The position numbers and the translations under genes were made by a program. A stretch of DNA of 64,000 nucleotides from a virus: positions 1 through 64,000 of IMG/VR virus record IMGVR_UViG_3300046542_000248. One strand, 5' to 3'. Below the pieces are notes generated by a model. That model made no database searches. It saw only the letters and a program-made list of their open reading frames with translations, and was not told the origin of the DNA. This document shows positions 31,528 through 40,784 of this stretch, piece by piece. Every line of letters starts with the position of its first letter. Positions within the stretch are counted from its first letter, which is position 1.

Positions 31528-33805
31528 TAATAGTATTATGCTCAAAGATGAGGATGGCTTCTTGCGTCTTGATAATGACAAGCTTGCCATTGTAAAATAT
31601 CTTGAATACGTGGATGAAAACCGTTTGAAGTTTACAAACGTTGTTCAACGTATGAAATACCTTGTTGAGCAGCATTCAGTCGTTAAAAAGACGATGGATG
31701 TAGAAAAAATCATCGGCTATCTTGAAAAGATAAAAGTGGATATATCAGATCCATACTATTCTAAAATACTTGATGATGTTATGGCTAATCTTCCTGAAGA
31801 ATGTTTTATGGAAGAAACCACTCTTCCATTCTATGATAAAAATATTATTGCTAAGTATACCGATGAGCAGATCGTCGAGTTACATACATTAGCTTCCGAT
31901 TATCAATTCAATTATAAAACTTTTATGCAAGCATACAAATTCTATGAAGATTATGCCCTTAAGAGTGATGACAAAAAAACATTCTTGGAAACTTTTGAAG
32001 AGCACAATGTTATCGTTTCTATGTATCTTGGAAATGGTGATTATGAAAAAGCAAAAGAATTCTTAGCTTCTTTTATGGAGCAACGAGTACAACCTGCAAC
32101 TCCAACATATCTAAATGCTGGTAGAGCACGTCGTGGTGAAATGGTAAGTTGTTTCTTACTTGCACTTGATGATTCTACTGAATCTATTCAACACAATCTT
32201 ACTAACATGGCTAATCTTAGTCGTATTGGTGGTGGGGTTGCATTTGATGTAAGTAACCTTCGTGCATTCGGCGATCCAATCATGGGTGTTGAAGAAGCAG
32301 CAAAAGGTCCTTTACATGTATTGCTTATTGCTGAAAGAATCTTCTCTTTCTATGATCAACTCGGTCAACGTTCTGGTAGTGGAGCAGGTTATATTAACGT
32401 ATTCCATCCAGATGTAAATATGGTAATTGACTCCAAGAAAGAAAATGCTGATGATGCTACTCGTCTGAAATCATTGTCTCTTGGATTAACTGTACCACAG
32501 AAGTTCTACGATCTTGCAGAAGCAGATCTAGACTTCTACGGATTCAGTCCTTACGATGTGAAGAAATACTACGGTATGGCATTCACAGAAGTTGATTTCG
32601 ATATCTTCTATGATCTATTCATGATGGATGATCGTATTAGAAAAACTAAGATTATGAGTGCTCGTGCATTCCTTAACAAGATTGCTCAAGTTCAACTCGA
32701 ATCTGGTTATCCTTATATCTTCAATATCACTAATGCTAATAAACAGCATGCTCTTAAAAACGAAGGTCGAATTTTGATGACTAATCTTTGTACTGAAATT
32801 ATGCAGTTGCAAGAAGTTTCAAAAATCGGCAGATACTTCGAGCAAGATGATATTCGACGTGATATTTCTTGTAACCTTGATTCAATCAATATTACTAACA
32901 CAATGCTAAGCAGAGATATTGCTGGTACTGTATATACTGCAATGGATGTAGTTACAGCAGTATCAGATTTTACAAGAATCAGTACAGTTCCAGGTGTACT
33001 TAAAGCCAATGATGAAATGCATTCAGTTGGCGTTGGGGCAATGGATCTTAATGGTTATCTTGCTAAAAATATGATCAAGTATGAATCATTCGAAGCTCGT
33101 GACTTTGCAAGAACTTTCTTCATGATGATGAACTTCTACAGTTTGAAGCGTTCATGTGAAATTGCAAAAGAACGTGGTATTACATTCAAAGGATTCAAAG
33201 GTTCTGAATATGATACAGGTGTATATTTCACTAAGTATCGTAACAAAAACTATGCTCCTTTATCTGCTAAAGCAATTGCACTATTTGAAGGAATCTACAT
33301 TCCTACTCCTCAAGATTGGATCGAACTTGAAGCAGATATCAAAGAACATGGTTTATACCATGCTTATCGCTTAACAATCGCTCCTACTCAAAGTATTAGC
33401 TATGTACAGAATGCTACGAGTTCTGTAATGCCGATTATCGACGTTGTCGAAATTCGTTCGTACAAAAAAGGTAAGATCTTCTATCCAGTACCTCATTATT
33501 CCCGTGAGAATAAATGGTATTATAAATCTGCTTATCAAATGGATCAAAGAGCAGTTATTGATATGATTGCTGTAATCCAAGAGCATATTGATCAAGGCAT
33601 TAGCTGTATCTTACATGTAAACAAAGATGTAGCTACTGGTGATCTTGCAGGTCATTACCTTTATGCCAATTATAGAGGTTTGAAATCTCTTTACTACACT
33701 AGGACTAACCGTCCTAAGCAAGAAAAAATTAAAACAGGCATTCGCAGAGTTATGAGACAGGTTGAATCGGATAACGAACCTGGCTGCGTATCCTGTAGCG
33801 TATAA
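31484..33805 (+). CDS. nrdE: NrdE, class Ib ribonucleoside-diphosphate reductase large subunit
   Basis: The product is 773 aa, near the usual 700-720 plus a longer N-terminus. It reduces ribonucleoside diphosphates to deoxy forms. TPTYLNAGRARRGEMVSC provides the substrate-binding segment and the first redox Cys, NLCTEI is the radical Cys/Glu motif (NxCxE), SCNLDSINI carries the second redox Cys, APTQSIS is the phosphate loop, and the C-terminal CVSC (Cys768, Cys771) is the thioredoxin-type relay. TTG 31484 is preferred, nine bases after AAAGGG, over TTG 31475, which is adjacent to it. It is coupled with nrdI and nrdF. Confidence 0.95.
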   Translation: MTTASLENMNYYELNNSIMLKDEDGFLRLDNDKLAIVKYLEYVDENRLKFTNVVQRMKYLVEQHSVVKKTMDVEKIIGYLEKIKVDISDPYYSKILDDVMANLPEECFMEETTLPFYDKNIIAKYTDEQIVELHTLASDYQFNYKTFMQAYKFYEDYALKSDDKKTFLETFEEHNVIVSMYLGNGDYEKAKEFLASFMEQRVQPATPTYLNAGRARRGEMVSCFLLALDDSTESIQHNLTNMANLSRIGGGVAFDVSNLRAFGDPIMGVEEAAKGPLHVLLIAERIFSFYDQLGQRSGSGAGYINVFHPDVNMVIDSKKENADDATRLKSLSLGLTVPQKFYDLAEADLDFYGFSPYDVKKYYGMAFTEVDFDIFYDLFMMDDRIRKTKIMSARAFLNKIAQVQLESGYPYIFNITNANKQHALKNEGRILMTNLCTEIMQLQEVSKIGRYFEQDDIRRDISCNLDSINITNTMLSRDIAGTVYTAMDVVTAVSDFTRISTVPGVLKANDEMHSVGVGAMDLNGYLAKNMIKYESFEARDFARTFFMMMNFYSLKRSCEIAKERGITFKGFKGSEYDTGVYFTKYRNKNYAPLSAKAIALFEGIYIPTPQDWIELEADIKEHGLYHAYRLTIAPTQSISYVQNATSSVMPIIDVVEIRSYKKGKIFYPVPHYSRENKWYYKSAYQMDQRAVIDMIAVIQEHIDQGISCILHVNKDVATGDLAGHYLYANYRGLKSLYYTRTNRPKQEKIKTGIRRVMRQVESDNEPGCVSCSV

Positions 33806-33816
33806 GGAGATAAACA

Positions 33817-34983
33817 ATGACAACCACAACTGATTCAATTATCTTAAACGCCCAAGGTGTTCTACAATATACCGAAGAAAATCCATTCGCTGCTGTAAAC
33901 TGGAACGAACCAGATGATGATTATACCAAAGATATTATCGACACTTCACTATCTGCTTTCTGGCATGACCAACGTCTAATCTTCAGTGATGATGCATTGG
34001 ATTGGAAAAACATGACTGATGATCAGCGTGGAACTTACATGCATGTATTCGGTGGATTAACCCTACTTGATACTAAACAATCCTCTATCGGTATGACTAC
34101 TATTTCTATTCTTGCAGGAAATGAACAACGTCGGATGGCGTTTAATAACTTCGCATTTATGGAAAGTATTCATGCTAAGATGTACAGTTCAGTATTTACA
34201 ACACTTCTTTCCCGTGAGCAAATTAAAGATGTATTTGCTTGGATCAAAGAAAATCCTTATCTTCAAAAGAAAGTATCTATTATTGAAGCTTACTATAGAA
34301 GGGCGTTGCAAGTATATGTCTCAAATTTTAAATTCGATGCGCGGTCTTTTTATCTCTGCTTGGCTTGCTCAGTCATGCTTGAGAGTTTCCTCTTCTATTC
34401 AGGATTCTTCTATCCGTTATACCTTTCCGGACAAAAAACAATGCGGGCAAGCGGAGAAGGAATCGGCTTAATCTGTCGTGATGAAGCAATCCACGGATTG
34501 TATACAGGAGCAGTAGCTCAAGAAGTATTTGAGTTGATTCCTGAAGAGGAGCAGCAAGATGTACTTGATGAGGTAATGAGAATCTTTACGGTATTGATGG
34601 ATAACGAGGTTGAATATACTACAGATTTGTACACTAAACTTGGTCTAGTTGACGAGGTAGTTACATTCCTTAAGTATAATGCAAACTTGGCTTTCCAAAA
34701 CTTGGGACTTGAAGATCCATATCCTGAGATCACTGAGAATAGTGTAAACCCTGTAGTCCTGAATGGATTAAGTCAAGCGACTGTTCAACAAGACTTCTTC
34801 TCTGGTGGTGCAGGTGGTATCGGTAATGGTTACTCTATTGCAATGAACGTTAGTCCAGTAACTGATGAGCATTTCAAATTTAACAAAGTTGATGAATTTG
34901 CTGAGTATGAGAAATCCTTCAAACCAGATCCTGAAGCTGATGAGGCTCTCAGAACTTTAAATGCACTGTTACCTGATGCTTAA
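33817..34983 (+). CDS. nrdF: NrdF, class Ib ribonucleotide reductase small subunit
   Basis: The product is 388 aa. It has FWHDQRLIF, LTLLDTKQSSIGM (first Asp ligand), FMESIHAKMYS (Glu and His ligands), SVMLESFLFYSGF (Glu) and LICRDEAIHG (Glu and His), the full metal-ligand set of the R2F family. FFSGGAGGI in the C-terminal region is shared with NrdF proteins. It builds the tyrosyl radical that NrdE needs. AAGGAG lies upstream of ATG 33817, 11 nt after the nrdE stop, and a strong terminator follows. Confidence 0.95.
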   Translation: MTTTTDSIILNAQGVLQYTEENPFAAVNWNEPDDDYTKDIIDTSLSAFWHDQRLIFSDDALDWKNMTDDQRGTYMHVFGGLTLLDTKQSSIGMTTISILAGNEQRRMAFNNFAFMESIHAKMYSSVFTTLLSREQIKDVFAWIKENPYLQKKVSIIEAYYRRALQVYVSNFKFDARSFYLCLACSVMLESFLFYSGFFYPLYLSGQKTMRASGEGIGLICRDEAIHGLYTGAVAQEVFELIPEEEQQDVLDEVMRIFTVLMDNEVEYTTDLYTKLGLVDEVVTFLKYNANLAFQNLGLEDPYPEITENSVNPVVLNGLSQATVQQDFFSGGAGGIGNGYSIAMNVSPVTDEHFKFNKVDEFAEYEKSFKPDPEADEALRTLNALLPDA

Positions 34984-34984
34984 A

Positions 34985-35031
34985 TAATAAGAAGATCCAA
35001 TCCCACTTTAGGGATTGGATTTCTTTTTTGC
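34985..35031 (+). terminator. Rho-independent terminator
   Basis: ATCCAATCCC and GGGATTGGAT form a 10-bp stem with a 6-nt loop, then TTCTTTTTT. It ends the nrd operon. Confidence 0.9.
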
Positions 35032-35050
35032 TGCAAGTTTGAATCTTCTA

Positions 35051-35067
35051 AAATATATATTATTCTA
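35051..35067 (+). promoter_or_regulatory. Putative phage promoter (AT-rich box)
   Basis: AAATATATATTATTCTA, then TTGGAATATACTACT, 38 nt before ATG 35106. Confidence 0.6.
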
Positions 35068-35105
35068 TTGGAATATACTACTCAATTACTGAAAGGATTG
35101 ATTAA

Positions 35106-36065
35106 ATGCCTGTAATTAATTTTGAACGTCCGATTATAATTCAAAAGTGTCAAAAGAACTATCCGTTTGAAGTTGATGAATACAGAGTTGAAATACATGG
35201 ATTCAATACGGATACAGATAATTTTATCTTTAGATTCTATGCGCCAAGTATGGTTGATGGTAAGATTGTATCTGGTTTTAAAGAATTAGAAGATGAACGA
35301 AGTATTATTGTTCTTGGTGATGTAGTACTTGATCCAGAGTACTATACTTCTGATTTAAAAGTTTTACAGCTCCTACAATCAGTTGGTGCAATAAATAAAG
35401 TTATTGGTATTCCACTCAGTATTAGGTTACAGTTGGATATAGAGTATATTAAAGATGATGATAACAGAAAAAGATTAAATGATCTTAGTGAATCTTTACT
35501 AAAAATTGAAAATGAGGAGTCTGACAAAATGCAAGAAAAACTACAATCTCAATTTATTAAACAAAAGCTTGAAGAAAAAGGTGTGAATCTTGAAATGTAT
35601 AAAAACTCAGCCCTTGAATTGATTCAACCATCAGGACAATCTGCGATTGGTGGTCTTACAGCTAAAAAACCAGGTGAGTATGTTGCCACTAAAACATGGC
35701 AGGATGCTTTCAAAGAAACTACTATTAATGATCTTCATGAATTTATTGAATTCTTGGATCAGATTAATGGTGGTATGTATATCGTTGAAAGTACAAAGAT
35801 TGTGGATAATGATTATAATAACGATCCAGAAGAAGGAAACCTGTCTCCTAATTTAAATGGTCAATCATCTATTACAGATCCGGATGATCATCTTGGTTCA
35901 TTGGCAAGTGGATTTCTAATTGGTGACGAAGGTAGACCACATTGGGCAAATATTAGAATTATGAAGAATCATAAATTTGATGTATTCGCTGGTGAATCTG
36001 ATAGCTTCGGCTGGTTAACTGGTGTGGTGAGATTACCTAGAGGATTACTAATCTTCTTCGGCTAG
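35106..36065 (+). CDS. Hypothetical protein
   Basis: The product is 319 aa with no recognised family. The N-terminal 115 residues are beta-rich, a long charged helix (about 120-165, rich in Lys and Glu) follows, then an acidic region and a beta-rich end with GWLTGVVRLP. AAAGGATTG lies upstream of ATG 35106. It has its own promoter box and terminator. Confidence 0.78.
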   Translation: MPVINFERPIIIQKCQKNYPFEVDEYRVEIHGFNTDTDNFIFRFYAPSMVDGKIVSGFKELEDERSIIVLGDVVLDPEYYTSDLKVLQLLQSVGAINKVIGIPLSIRLQLDIEYIKDDDNRKRLNDLSESLLKIENEESDKMQEKLQSQFIKQKLEEKGVNLEMYKNSALELIQPSGQSAIGGLTAKKPGEYVATKTWQDAFKETTINDLHEFIEFLDQINGGMYIVESTKIVDNDYNNDPEEGNLSPNLNGQSSITDPDDHLGSLASGFLIGDEGRPHWANIRIMKNHKFDVFAGESDSFGWLTGVVRLPRGLLIFFG

Positions 36066-36095
36066 ACGTATCAATATTTAAAAACTTATAATTAA

Positions 36096-36138
36096 ATGAA
36101 CTAGGGATTAAGATAAATTCCTAGTTCATATTTTTTTC
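36096..36138 (+). terminator. Rho-independent terminator
   Basis: TGAACTAGG and CCTAGTTCA form a stem with a 14-nt loop, followed by TATTTTTTT. Confidence 0.78.
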
Positions 36139-36154
36139 CAAGGGAGAGATACTT

Positions 36155-36688
36155 ATTAACATCAATGATATCACATTCAAGGTAATTGAACATGGTAAGT
36201 TTAAAAACTTTCCAATTACTTATGCTTCCTACAGTTGCCCATTTGAAGTAATCGAAATTAGCCCAACTGTACTGCTAGTAACAATTAGAGCTGTATACGA
36301 CATTGTTATGACACCCGGTGAAAGTAAATGTATTGACACAGGTCTGAAGATTGCTATCGGTGATAAGTCAACGTTAATTGCACAATCAACCGATACTATG
36401 TATTTCAAAACTAAATTGGAAGTAAAGCATCATGCTTTCTTCAAAGAAGGTACCGAATCTACTCATAATACAGAAACGTTCAAATTCATATTACATAATT
36501 ATGAGATGCCTATTATGTTTCCTGTAAAAAGTCCAGGTGATAGACCAGTGCACATGCAGTCTAATAAGGTTAAACTTATTAACGGTGAAGAAGCGACTAT
36601 CCCTGCACAATTAGTTCCAGTAAACAGTTATTTTATTAAGAAGAATGATATCATAGCGAGTATTATAATCGCAAAATTGGAGGAATAG
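36155..36688 (+). CDS. dUTPase-like paralogue with an apparent ATT start
   Basis: The product would be 177 aa. The region MTPGESKCIDTGLKIAIG matches the strand after motif 1 in dUTPases (LxPGExxLxPTGLxIxIP). The conserved motifs 1, 3 and 5 are not recognisable, so it is probably a diverged, non-catalytic relative. ATG 36308 would remove the first 51 residues of a coherent beta-rich reading. Upstream the frame stays open to AGGGAG at 36141, and the only near-cognate codon with correct spacing is ATT 36155; no ATG, GTG or TTG is available. It lies 3 nt before the true dUTPase gene. Confidence 0.65.
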   Translation: MNINDITFKVIEHGKFKNFPITYASYSCPFEVIEISPTVLLVTIRAVYDIVMTPGESKCIDTGLKIAIGDKSTLIAQSTDTMYFKTKLEVKHHAFFKEGTESTHNTETFKFILHNYEMPIMFPVKSPGDRPVHMQSNKVKLINGEEATIPAQLVPVNSYFIKKNDIIASIIIAKLEE

Positions 36689-36691
36689 ACA

Positions 36692-37432
36692 ATGAAAGAA
36701 AATGAAAAATATATAGGTTATAAACCACCACAAATATTAGATGAGGGTGCTAGAGCAGTTGCACATGGTACACAAGGTGGTGTAATTTTTACAGGTAATC
36801 CTGAAGCAGATCCACTATTCAATAAAACTATCTATGATCCGTATCCATTTACAGTTCCTGTTGGTATAAAAAGAATCAATCCTGAAGCTGAAATTCCTGT
36901 CTATAATAAGCGGGGAGATTCAGGATATGATCTTGTCGCTATGGAAGATGTGATTATTCTTCCTGGTGAAACTGCTTTAATTCCAACTGGATTAGCATTT
37001 GAAACTCCACTAGGATTAGAAGTTCAAATTCGTCCTAGATCTGGATTAAGTGCTAAGACTAAATCTCGTGTAACTTTAGGTACTGGTGATTCTAATTATC
37101 GTGGTGAACTTAAAGTTAACATGGATAATATCACTCAGATACGATGGGAATTTAATCAAAAGGAGCAATCAGTTGTGATGCAAACTAGTGATGAACTAGT
37201 AACTTTGGAGAATTATCCTGTCAGCATTCATGATATTGATCCTTTAACTAAGGGTCTTATTTATGAAGATGGCGATCTTCAGGAAATTCCTGTAGGTTCA
37301 ATCATTGTATTTAAAGGACAACGTGTTGCTCAAGGTGTACTTGCTTCTGTGTGGAAAGGTATTTTCACTGAGAAAGAAGTTCTATCTGAAACAGAACGTG
37401 GTACTACAGGATTTGGTCATACTGGCGTTTAA
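36692..37432 (+). CDS. dut: dUTPase (dUTP diphosphatase)
   Basis: The product is 246 aa and hydrolyses dUTP to dUMP, keeping uracil out of DNA and feeding thymidylate synthesis. All five motifs are readable: DSGYDLVA (76-83), RPRSGLS (114-120), TGDSNYRGEL (131-140), GQRVAQG (209-215) and RGTTGFGHTG (236-245). Unlike the usual 140-160-residue enzyme, it has a 65-residue N-terminal extension and an insertion of about 60 residues between motifs 3 and 4. The neighbouring paralogue may share its fold. GAGGAATAGAC lies upstream of ATG 36692. A dUTPase argues against the uracil-DNA chemistry of PBS1/AR9 relatives. Confidence 0.92.
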   Translation: MKENEKYIGYKPPQILDEGARAVAHGTQGGVIFTGNPEADPLFNKTIYDPYPFTVPVGIKRINPEAEIPVYNKRGDSGYDLVAMEDVIILPGETALIPTGLAFETPLGLEVQIRPRSGLSAKTKSRVTLGTGDSNYRGELKVNMDNITQIRWEFNQKEQSVVMQTSDELVTLENYPVSIHDIDPLTKGLIYEDGDLQEIPVGSIIVFKGQRVAQGVLASVWKGIFTEKEVLSETERGTTGFGHTGV

Positions 37433-37443
37433 TATATAAATTA

Positions 37444-37484
37444 TATCACGAACCTTTAAATAATAGGGTTCGTGATTTTTTTAT
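37444..37484 (+). terminator. Rho-independent terminator
   Basis: ATCACGAACC and GGGTTCGTGAT form a stem, followed by TTTTTTTATTTT. Confidence 0.85.
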
Positions 37485-37508
37485 TTTAATTATAAAGGAT
37501 GTGTGACA

Positions 37509-38732
37509 ATGTTAAGATCTGTTGGAGATTTGGATGAATACAAATATGTGTTAAACGATATCATAATCTCGAAAAAAGGTAGCAATGATCAGTTAATCAT
37601 TAAATCAGCATTTATTAAAAGTATTACTATTGTCAATAAGTATGATGAAAATATCATACCTATTATTCAAGTTATTGCTTCAGTTACTAAAGATGTATAT
37701 AAAGCACTTACAATTGATGAAGCGGATTTAAAAGCTCTTGTTATCATGTATAAGAATATTGTTAATACTGACGTTAAAGCTCGTGAGTTAGTATTCAATA
37801 AATCATTCTCTATTAGAAATGAATACGACTTTCAACCTGAAGAACTTCGTACAATGACTGGTGAGAAGGATAATGGTGATGAGATTGATGCTAATAGTCC
37901 TAATGCTTTAGTAGATGCATCATTCTATTTACTAGATAATATGAATATTACAATGTATAGAAAAGTTAAATCATTAAGTGTGGTCGATTCATTGACGAAT
38001 GCATTAGCAGCAGCGTTTGCATCAAGAGGATTCACTTCAATATTAATGAATGCTATTCCGTATGACAAAGTTTCTAATATCATTGTACCGACAGGTAATC
38101 TTTTAGCTACCTTGGATTATATCAATAAGAATAATGGATTATTTGTTACCCCTTATACATTCTATATGGGTTTAACTCATAACTATATGCTAGATAGAAT
38201 AAATCTTGGAAAAGCAGTTGAAGAGGATACACCTTCAAATGTTGCTATGTTCCTGGAAGAAGATGGGTCTAATGAGCAATCTGATGTGGGATGTTCCAAA
38301 GAAGGTAATGCTTATATTGCCAATATGACAGAGCCTCCTAAGATTGTGAAACTAGACAATTACTCAGAACTTATTGACGGTTCAAGTATTATGAGTATAG
38401 ATTCTTTACAAACTGTCACAACTTTTGACGGTGGTGATGATGCATTAGTAAAACCTGTATATGTATCAAGTCATAAAATATCTAGACAATTAAGACACAG
38501 ATCTAAAGAAATGAAATCTGCTTTAATGGTAAATTTAATAGATATTGATTATGAAATGATTGGACCAAATCTTCTATACAAAGTGACAGCTCATAAGAAA
38601 TTTGAAGAGCTTAATCCTGTGAATGGAGATTACCGTCTATCTACTTCTGTAATAAATATTACTAAAGCTACCGATACTGATTTTTCTCTTACTGCGAGTC
38701 TAACACTCAAGAAGATAGTCCAAGACGAATAA
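37509..38732 (+). CDS. Probable tail/baseplate hub-like structural protein
   Basis: The product is 407 aa. It alternates beta strands in a way typical of tail hub proteins; the segment IIVPTGNLLATLDYINKNNG followed by LFVTPYTFYMGLTHNYMLDR resembles a hub domain of tail needle/baseplate proteins in Firmicutes myophages. ATG 37509 is preferred to GTG 37503 because AAAGGATG lies nine bases upstream. The next gene is 46 nt downstream. The structural role is inferred from composition and context. Confidence 0.75.
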   Translation: MLRSVGDLDEYKYVLNDIIISKKGSNDQLIIKSAFIKSITIVNKYDENIIPIIQVIASVTKDVYKALTIDEADLKALVIMYKNIVNTDVKARELVFNKSFSIRNEYDFQPEELRTMTGEKDNGDEIDANSPNALVDASFYLLDNMNITMYRKVKSLSVVDSLTNALAAAFASRGFTSILMNAIPYDKVSNIIVPTGNLLATLDYINKNNGLFVTPYTFYMGLTHNYMLDRINLGKAVEEDTPSNVAMFLEEDGSNEQSDVGCSKEGNAYIANMTEPPKIVKLDNYSELIDGSSIMSIDSLQTVTTFDGGDDALVKPVYVSSHKISRQLRHRSKEMKSALMVNLIDIDYEMIGPNLLYKVTAHKKFEELNPVNGDYRLSTSVINITKATDTDFSLTASLTLKKIVQDE

Positions 38733-38777
38733 AACAAAACAGCTTATTAAGACCAACAATTGGAGGATGATAAACAA

Positions 38778-39737
38778 ATGGCAAAATTAACCCCACTTAA
38801 TCTTACATCTGTTTTTGCCTATGCTGAAGAAGCATCGGACTCTAACCTGACTAAGACAGTCATGGCATATAGTCTAGGTAAAAACGGAACTATCACGCTT
38901 GATTATGATGCAGTAGCGGATGCTATGATGGATGTGACTAATAGAACATCCCCATTCCCATCTAAATACGTTATCGACCGATTAGTAAAAAGTGGTCAAC
39001 TTGAACTGGTCTATAATGATCAGCAGCGTTTGACTACCGCAGTTCCTTTTTTTAGAAGAGTAGTTAATGAGAAACCTGTTATGGTTATCAATGTAACTAA
39101 CTTCGGTAAATTGGGTCAGGATAATATTCTTAGGATCTCTCCTAATATCTTGTACGCATCTTTACTTTCAGCAGCATTCTCTACAATTATTGATCAAACG
39201 ATCATTACATTTGCTAGAGATATTGCTCCTATCTATGCTCGTTTATTCTCTAACGTGGTGTCCAATCTTGGATTCATGGATAATATTAAGAAAGAGAAGT
39301 TTAACTTCTTGATTACTAACTTCTTCTATTATCAAATCTATGGACATGACCAAATGTTTACTAATCCAATGTACGATCAGCTTCGTTACAATAGTAAAGA
39401 AGTTATCAAAGCATTGGATTCTAAGATTCCTATGTATACAGATGATTCTGGTTACAAGAATCTTAAGATCTTTATTGATAATCTTGCTAGAGTATTCCCT
39501 GAGATGAAGAAATTGAATTATAAGAACTTCATTGACAGATGGGTCACGTCTTATGGCTCCTCTACTCTATTTGCAACTGAATACATTCCTTACTTTTTCT
39601 ATATGATTATTAGCGCTGCTGTGATGTCCCCTACTGTCAACCTTAACAAGATTTCTATTGAGGTTGGTGATCAATTGACCTCATTATACAGAAAGATCGA
39701 ACAAAAAGTAAGTGACAAGTATTCAACCGTTCGTTAA
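38778..39737 (+). CDS. Probable structural protein
   Basis: The product is 319 aa, largely helical with aromatic-rich helices (NFFYYQIYGHDQMF; YIPYFFYMIISAAVM) but no clear membrane protein topology. ATG 38778 has GGAGG upstream; TTG 38760 precedes that site. It forms a unit with gene 37509 and ends at a convergent terminator. I do not recognise the family; the neighbourhood suggests a virion part. Confidence 0.72.
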   Translation: MAKLTPLNLTSVFAYAEEASDSNLTKTVMAYSLGKNGTITLDYDAVADAMMDVTNRTSPFPSKYVIDRLVKSGQLELVYNDQQRLTTAVPFFRRVVNEKPVMVINVTNFGKLGQDNILRISPNILYASLLSAAFSTIIDQTIITFARDIAPIYARLFSNVVSNLGFMDNIKKEKFNFLITNFFYYQIYGHDQMFTNPMYDQLRYNSKEVIKALDSKIPMYTDDSGYKNLKIFIDNLARVFPEMKKLNYKNFIDRWVTSYGSSTLFATEYIPYFFYMIISAAVMSPTVNLNKISIEVGDQLTSLYRKIEQKVSDKYSTVR

Positions 39738-39738
39738 C

Positions 39739-39780
39739 AAAAAAAAAGCTCTAGAAGGGACAGTTTCCTTCTAGAGTCAG
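39739..39780. terminator. Bidirectional terminator between convergent genes
   Basis: CTCTAGAAGG and CCTTCTAGAG form a stem, with A9 on the left and T-rich sequence on the right. It sits between 38778 (+) and 39777 (-). Confidence 0.82.
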
Positions 39781-40481
39781 TTTTGTATTTTCATTTTAAA
39801 ATTATTGTATGATGCCATAGTATTAAACACCGAGAGATTAATCGACATATCTTTATTCATACTTAATATGCCGCCTATAGTATCAGCAGTTGTGTCATTA
39901 GCAATAGCCGATAGCGTGTATATCATTTTCTTTCTATTTACAACGAAGTTTTTAAATCCGGTGTATGGTTCTACAGTAAATTTATTCCCGATCATTTTCT
40001 CAATCCGAGCGACATCCTGATAGATATATTCTCGTTCAGGAAATTCCGTTGTTCCTGTTTTATTTTGCATGTACTTGTAGGTTAAACCCACAATCTTTTT
40101 ATCCTGCTCATATAGAGTTAAATAGTTAACTCCGTAAATATCATATATCTTATAGATACCTGATTTTACATAATGATCAATTTGACCAAAGTTATAATCA
40201 GAGATCTTTTCATAAGACATTGTTTTATTGATAAAACTCTTAGCCGCATGATAGGTTAACGGATTATCGTCTATCACAATATGTTCAAAGTTTGACGCTG
40301 GATAGACTCTAACGATTTCCTGATTTTGATCAACAATCGTTACAAAAGGAAAGTCATATTTATTTTCTTTTGTAAAATTTGTAAATATCACTATGCCGAT
40401 AGTGATTGCAAGCAATACTGAAATTAGAATGAACCTGGAATAGTATTTGAATGGTATCACATTCTTTTTCTCTTCACCCAT
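39777..40481 (-). CDS. Membrane-anchored protein with an extracellular domain
   Basis: The product is 234 aa. After a basic start (MGEEKKNVIPFKYYSR), residues 17-36 form one hydrophobic span, and the remaining 195 residues are hydrophilic alpha/beta. With positive charges before the span, the rest should lie outside the membrane. The layout is like VirB8/TcpC-type or single-pass anchored proteins, but no motif confirms either. GGAGGGAAG precedes ATG 40481. It is alone and leftward. Confidence 0.75.
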   Translation of the reverse strand: MGEEKKNVIPFKYYSRFILISVLLAITIGIVIFTNFTKENKYDFPFVTIVDQNQEIVRVYPASNFEHIVIDDNPLTYHAAKSFINKTMSYEKISDYNFGQIDHYVKSGIYKIYDIYGVNYLTLYEQDKKIVGLTYKYMQNKTGTTEFPEREYIYQDVARIEKMIGNKFTVEPYTGFKNFVVNRKKMIYTLSAIANDTTADTIGGILSMNKDMSINLSVFNTMASYNNFKMKIQN

Positions 40482-40784
40482 TAATTGCTTCCCTCCTTCT
40501 TTAATAGAAAAAAAATATATACGGTGGTGTTTTGACCCGAAGACAAAATGTCTTCGAGTCTAATCCATTTTTAATTAGTAGTTTAAATTATTATATTAAA
40601 TTAAATGATTATTTATTATGTATAACCATGTAGTTATCTGTGTTAGGTCTTATATTGTGTATGGTTTTTAATTAAATAAATTTTTTATATGATATATAGT
40701 ATATGGTTTAAATTCTTAATAAATCGCAGATAGAATGGTCAATTCTATCTCACTTCCACGTGTCGTCGAAAACTAATAGTTAGT
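40482..40784. other. AT-rich gap with two inverted repeats, no gene seen
   Basis: About 300 nt with no supported coding frame and very high A+T. It holds a 12-bp inverted repeat with a 3-nt loop (GACCCGAAGACA / TGTCTTCGAGTC, one mismatch, 40534-40560) and a second (GATAGAAT / ATTCTATC, 40729-40749). Between them is a run of TA-rich sequence including TATATGATATATAGTATATG. The second repeat may end the leftward transcript of 40785. No origin signature is certain. Confidence 0.5.

Noticed and set aside
36308-36688. ATG 36308 as the start of the dUTPase-like gene
   Set aside because: No ribosome binding site precedes it and it would delete a coherent 51-residue beta-rich region in the same open frame that begins next to AGGGAG.
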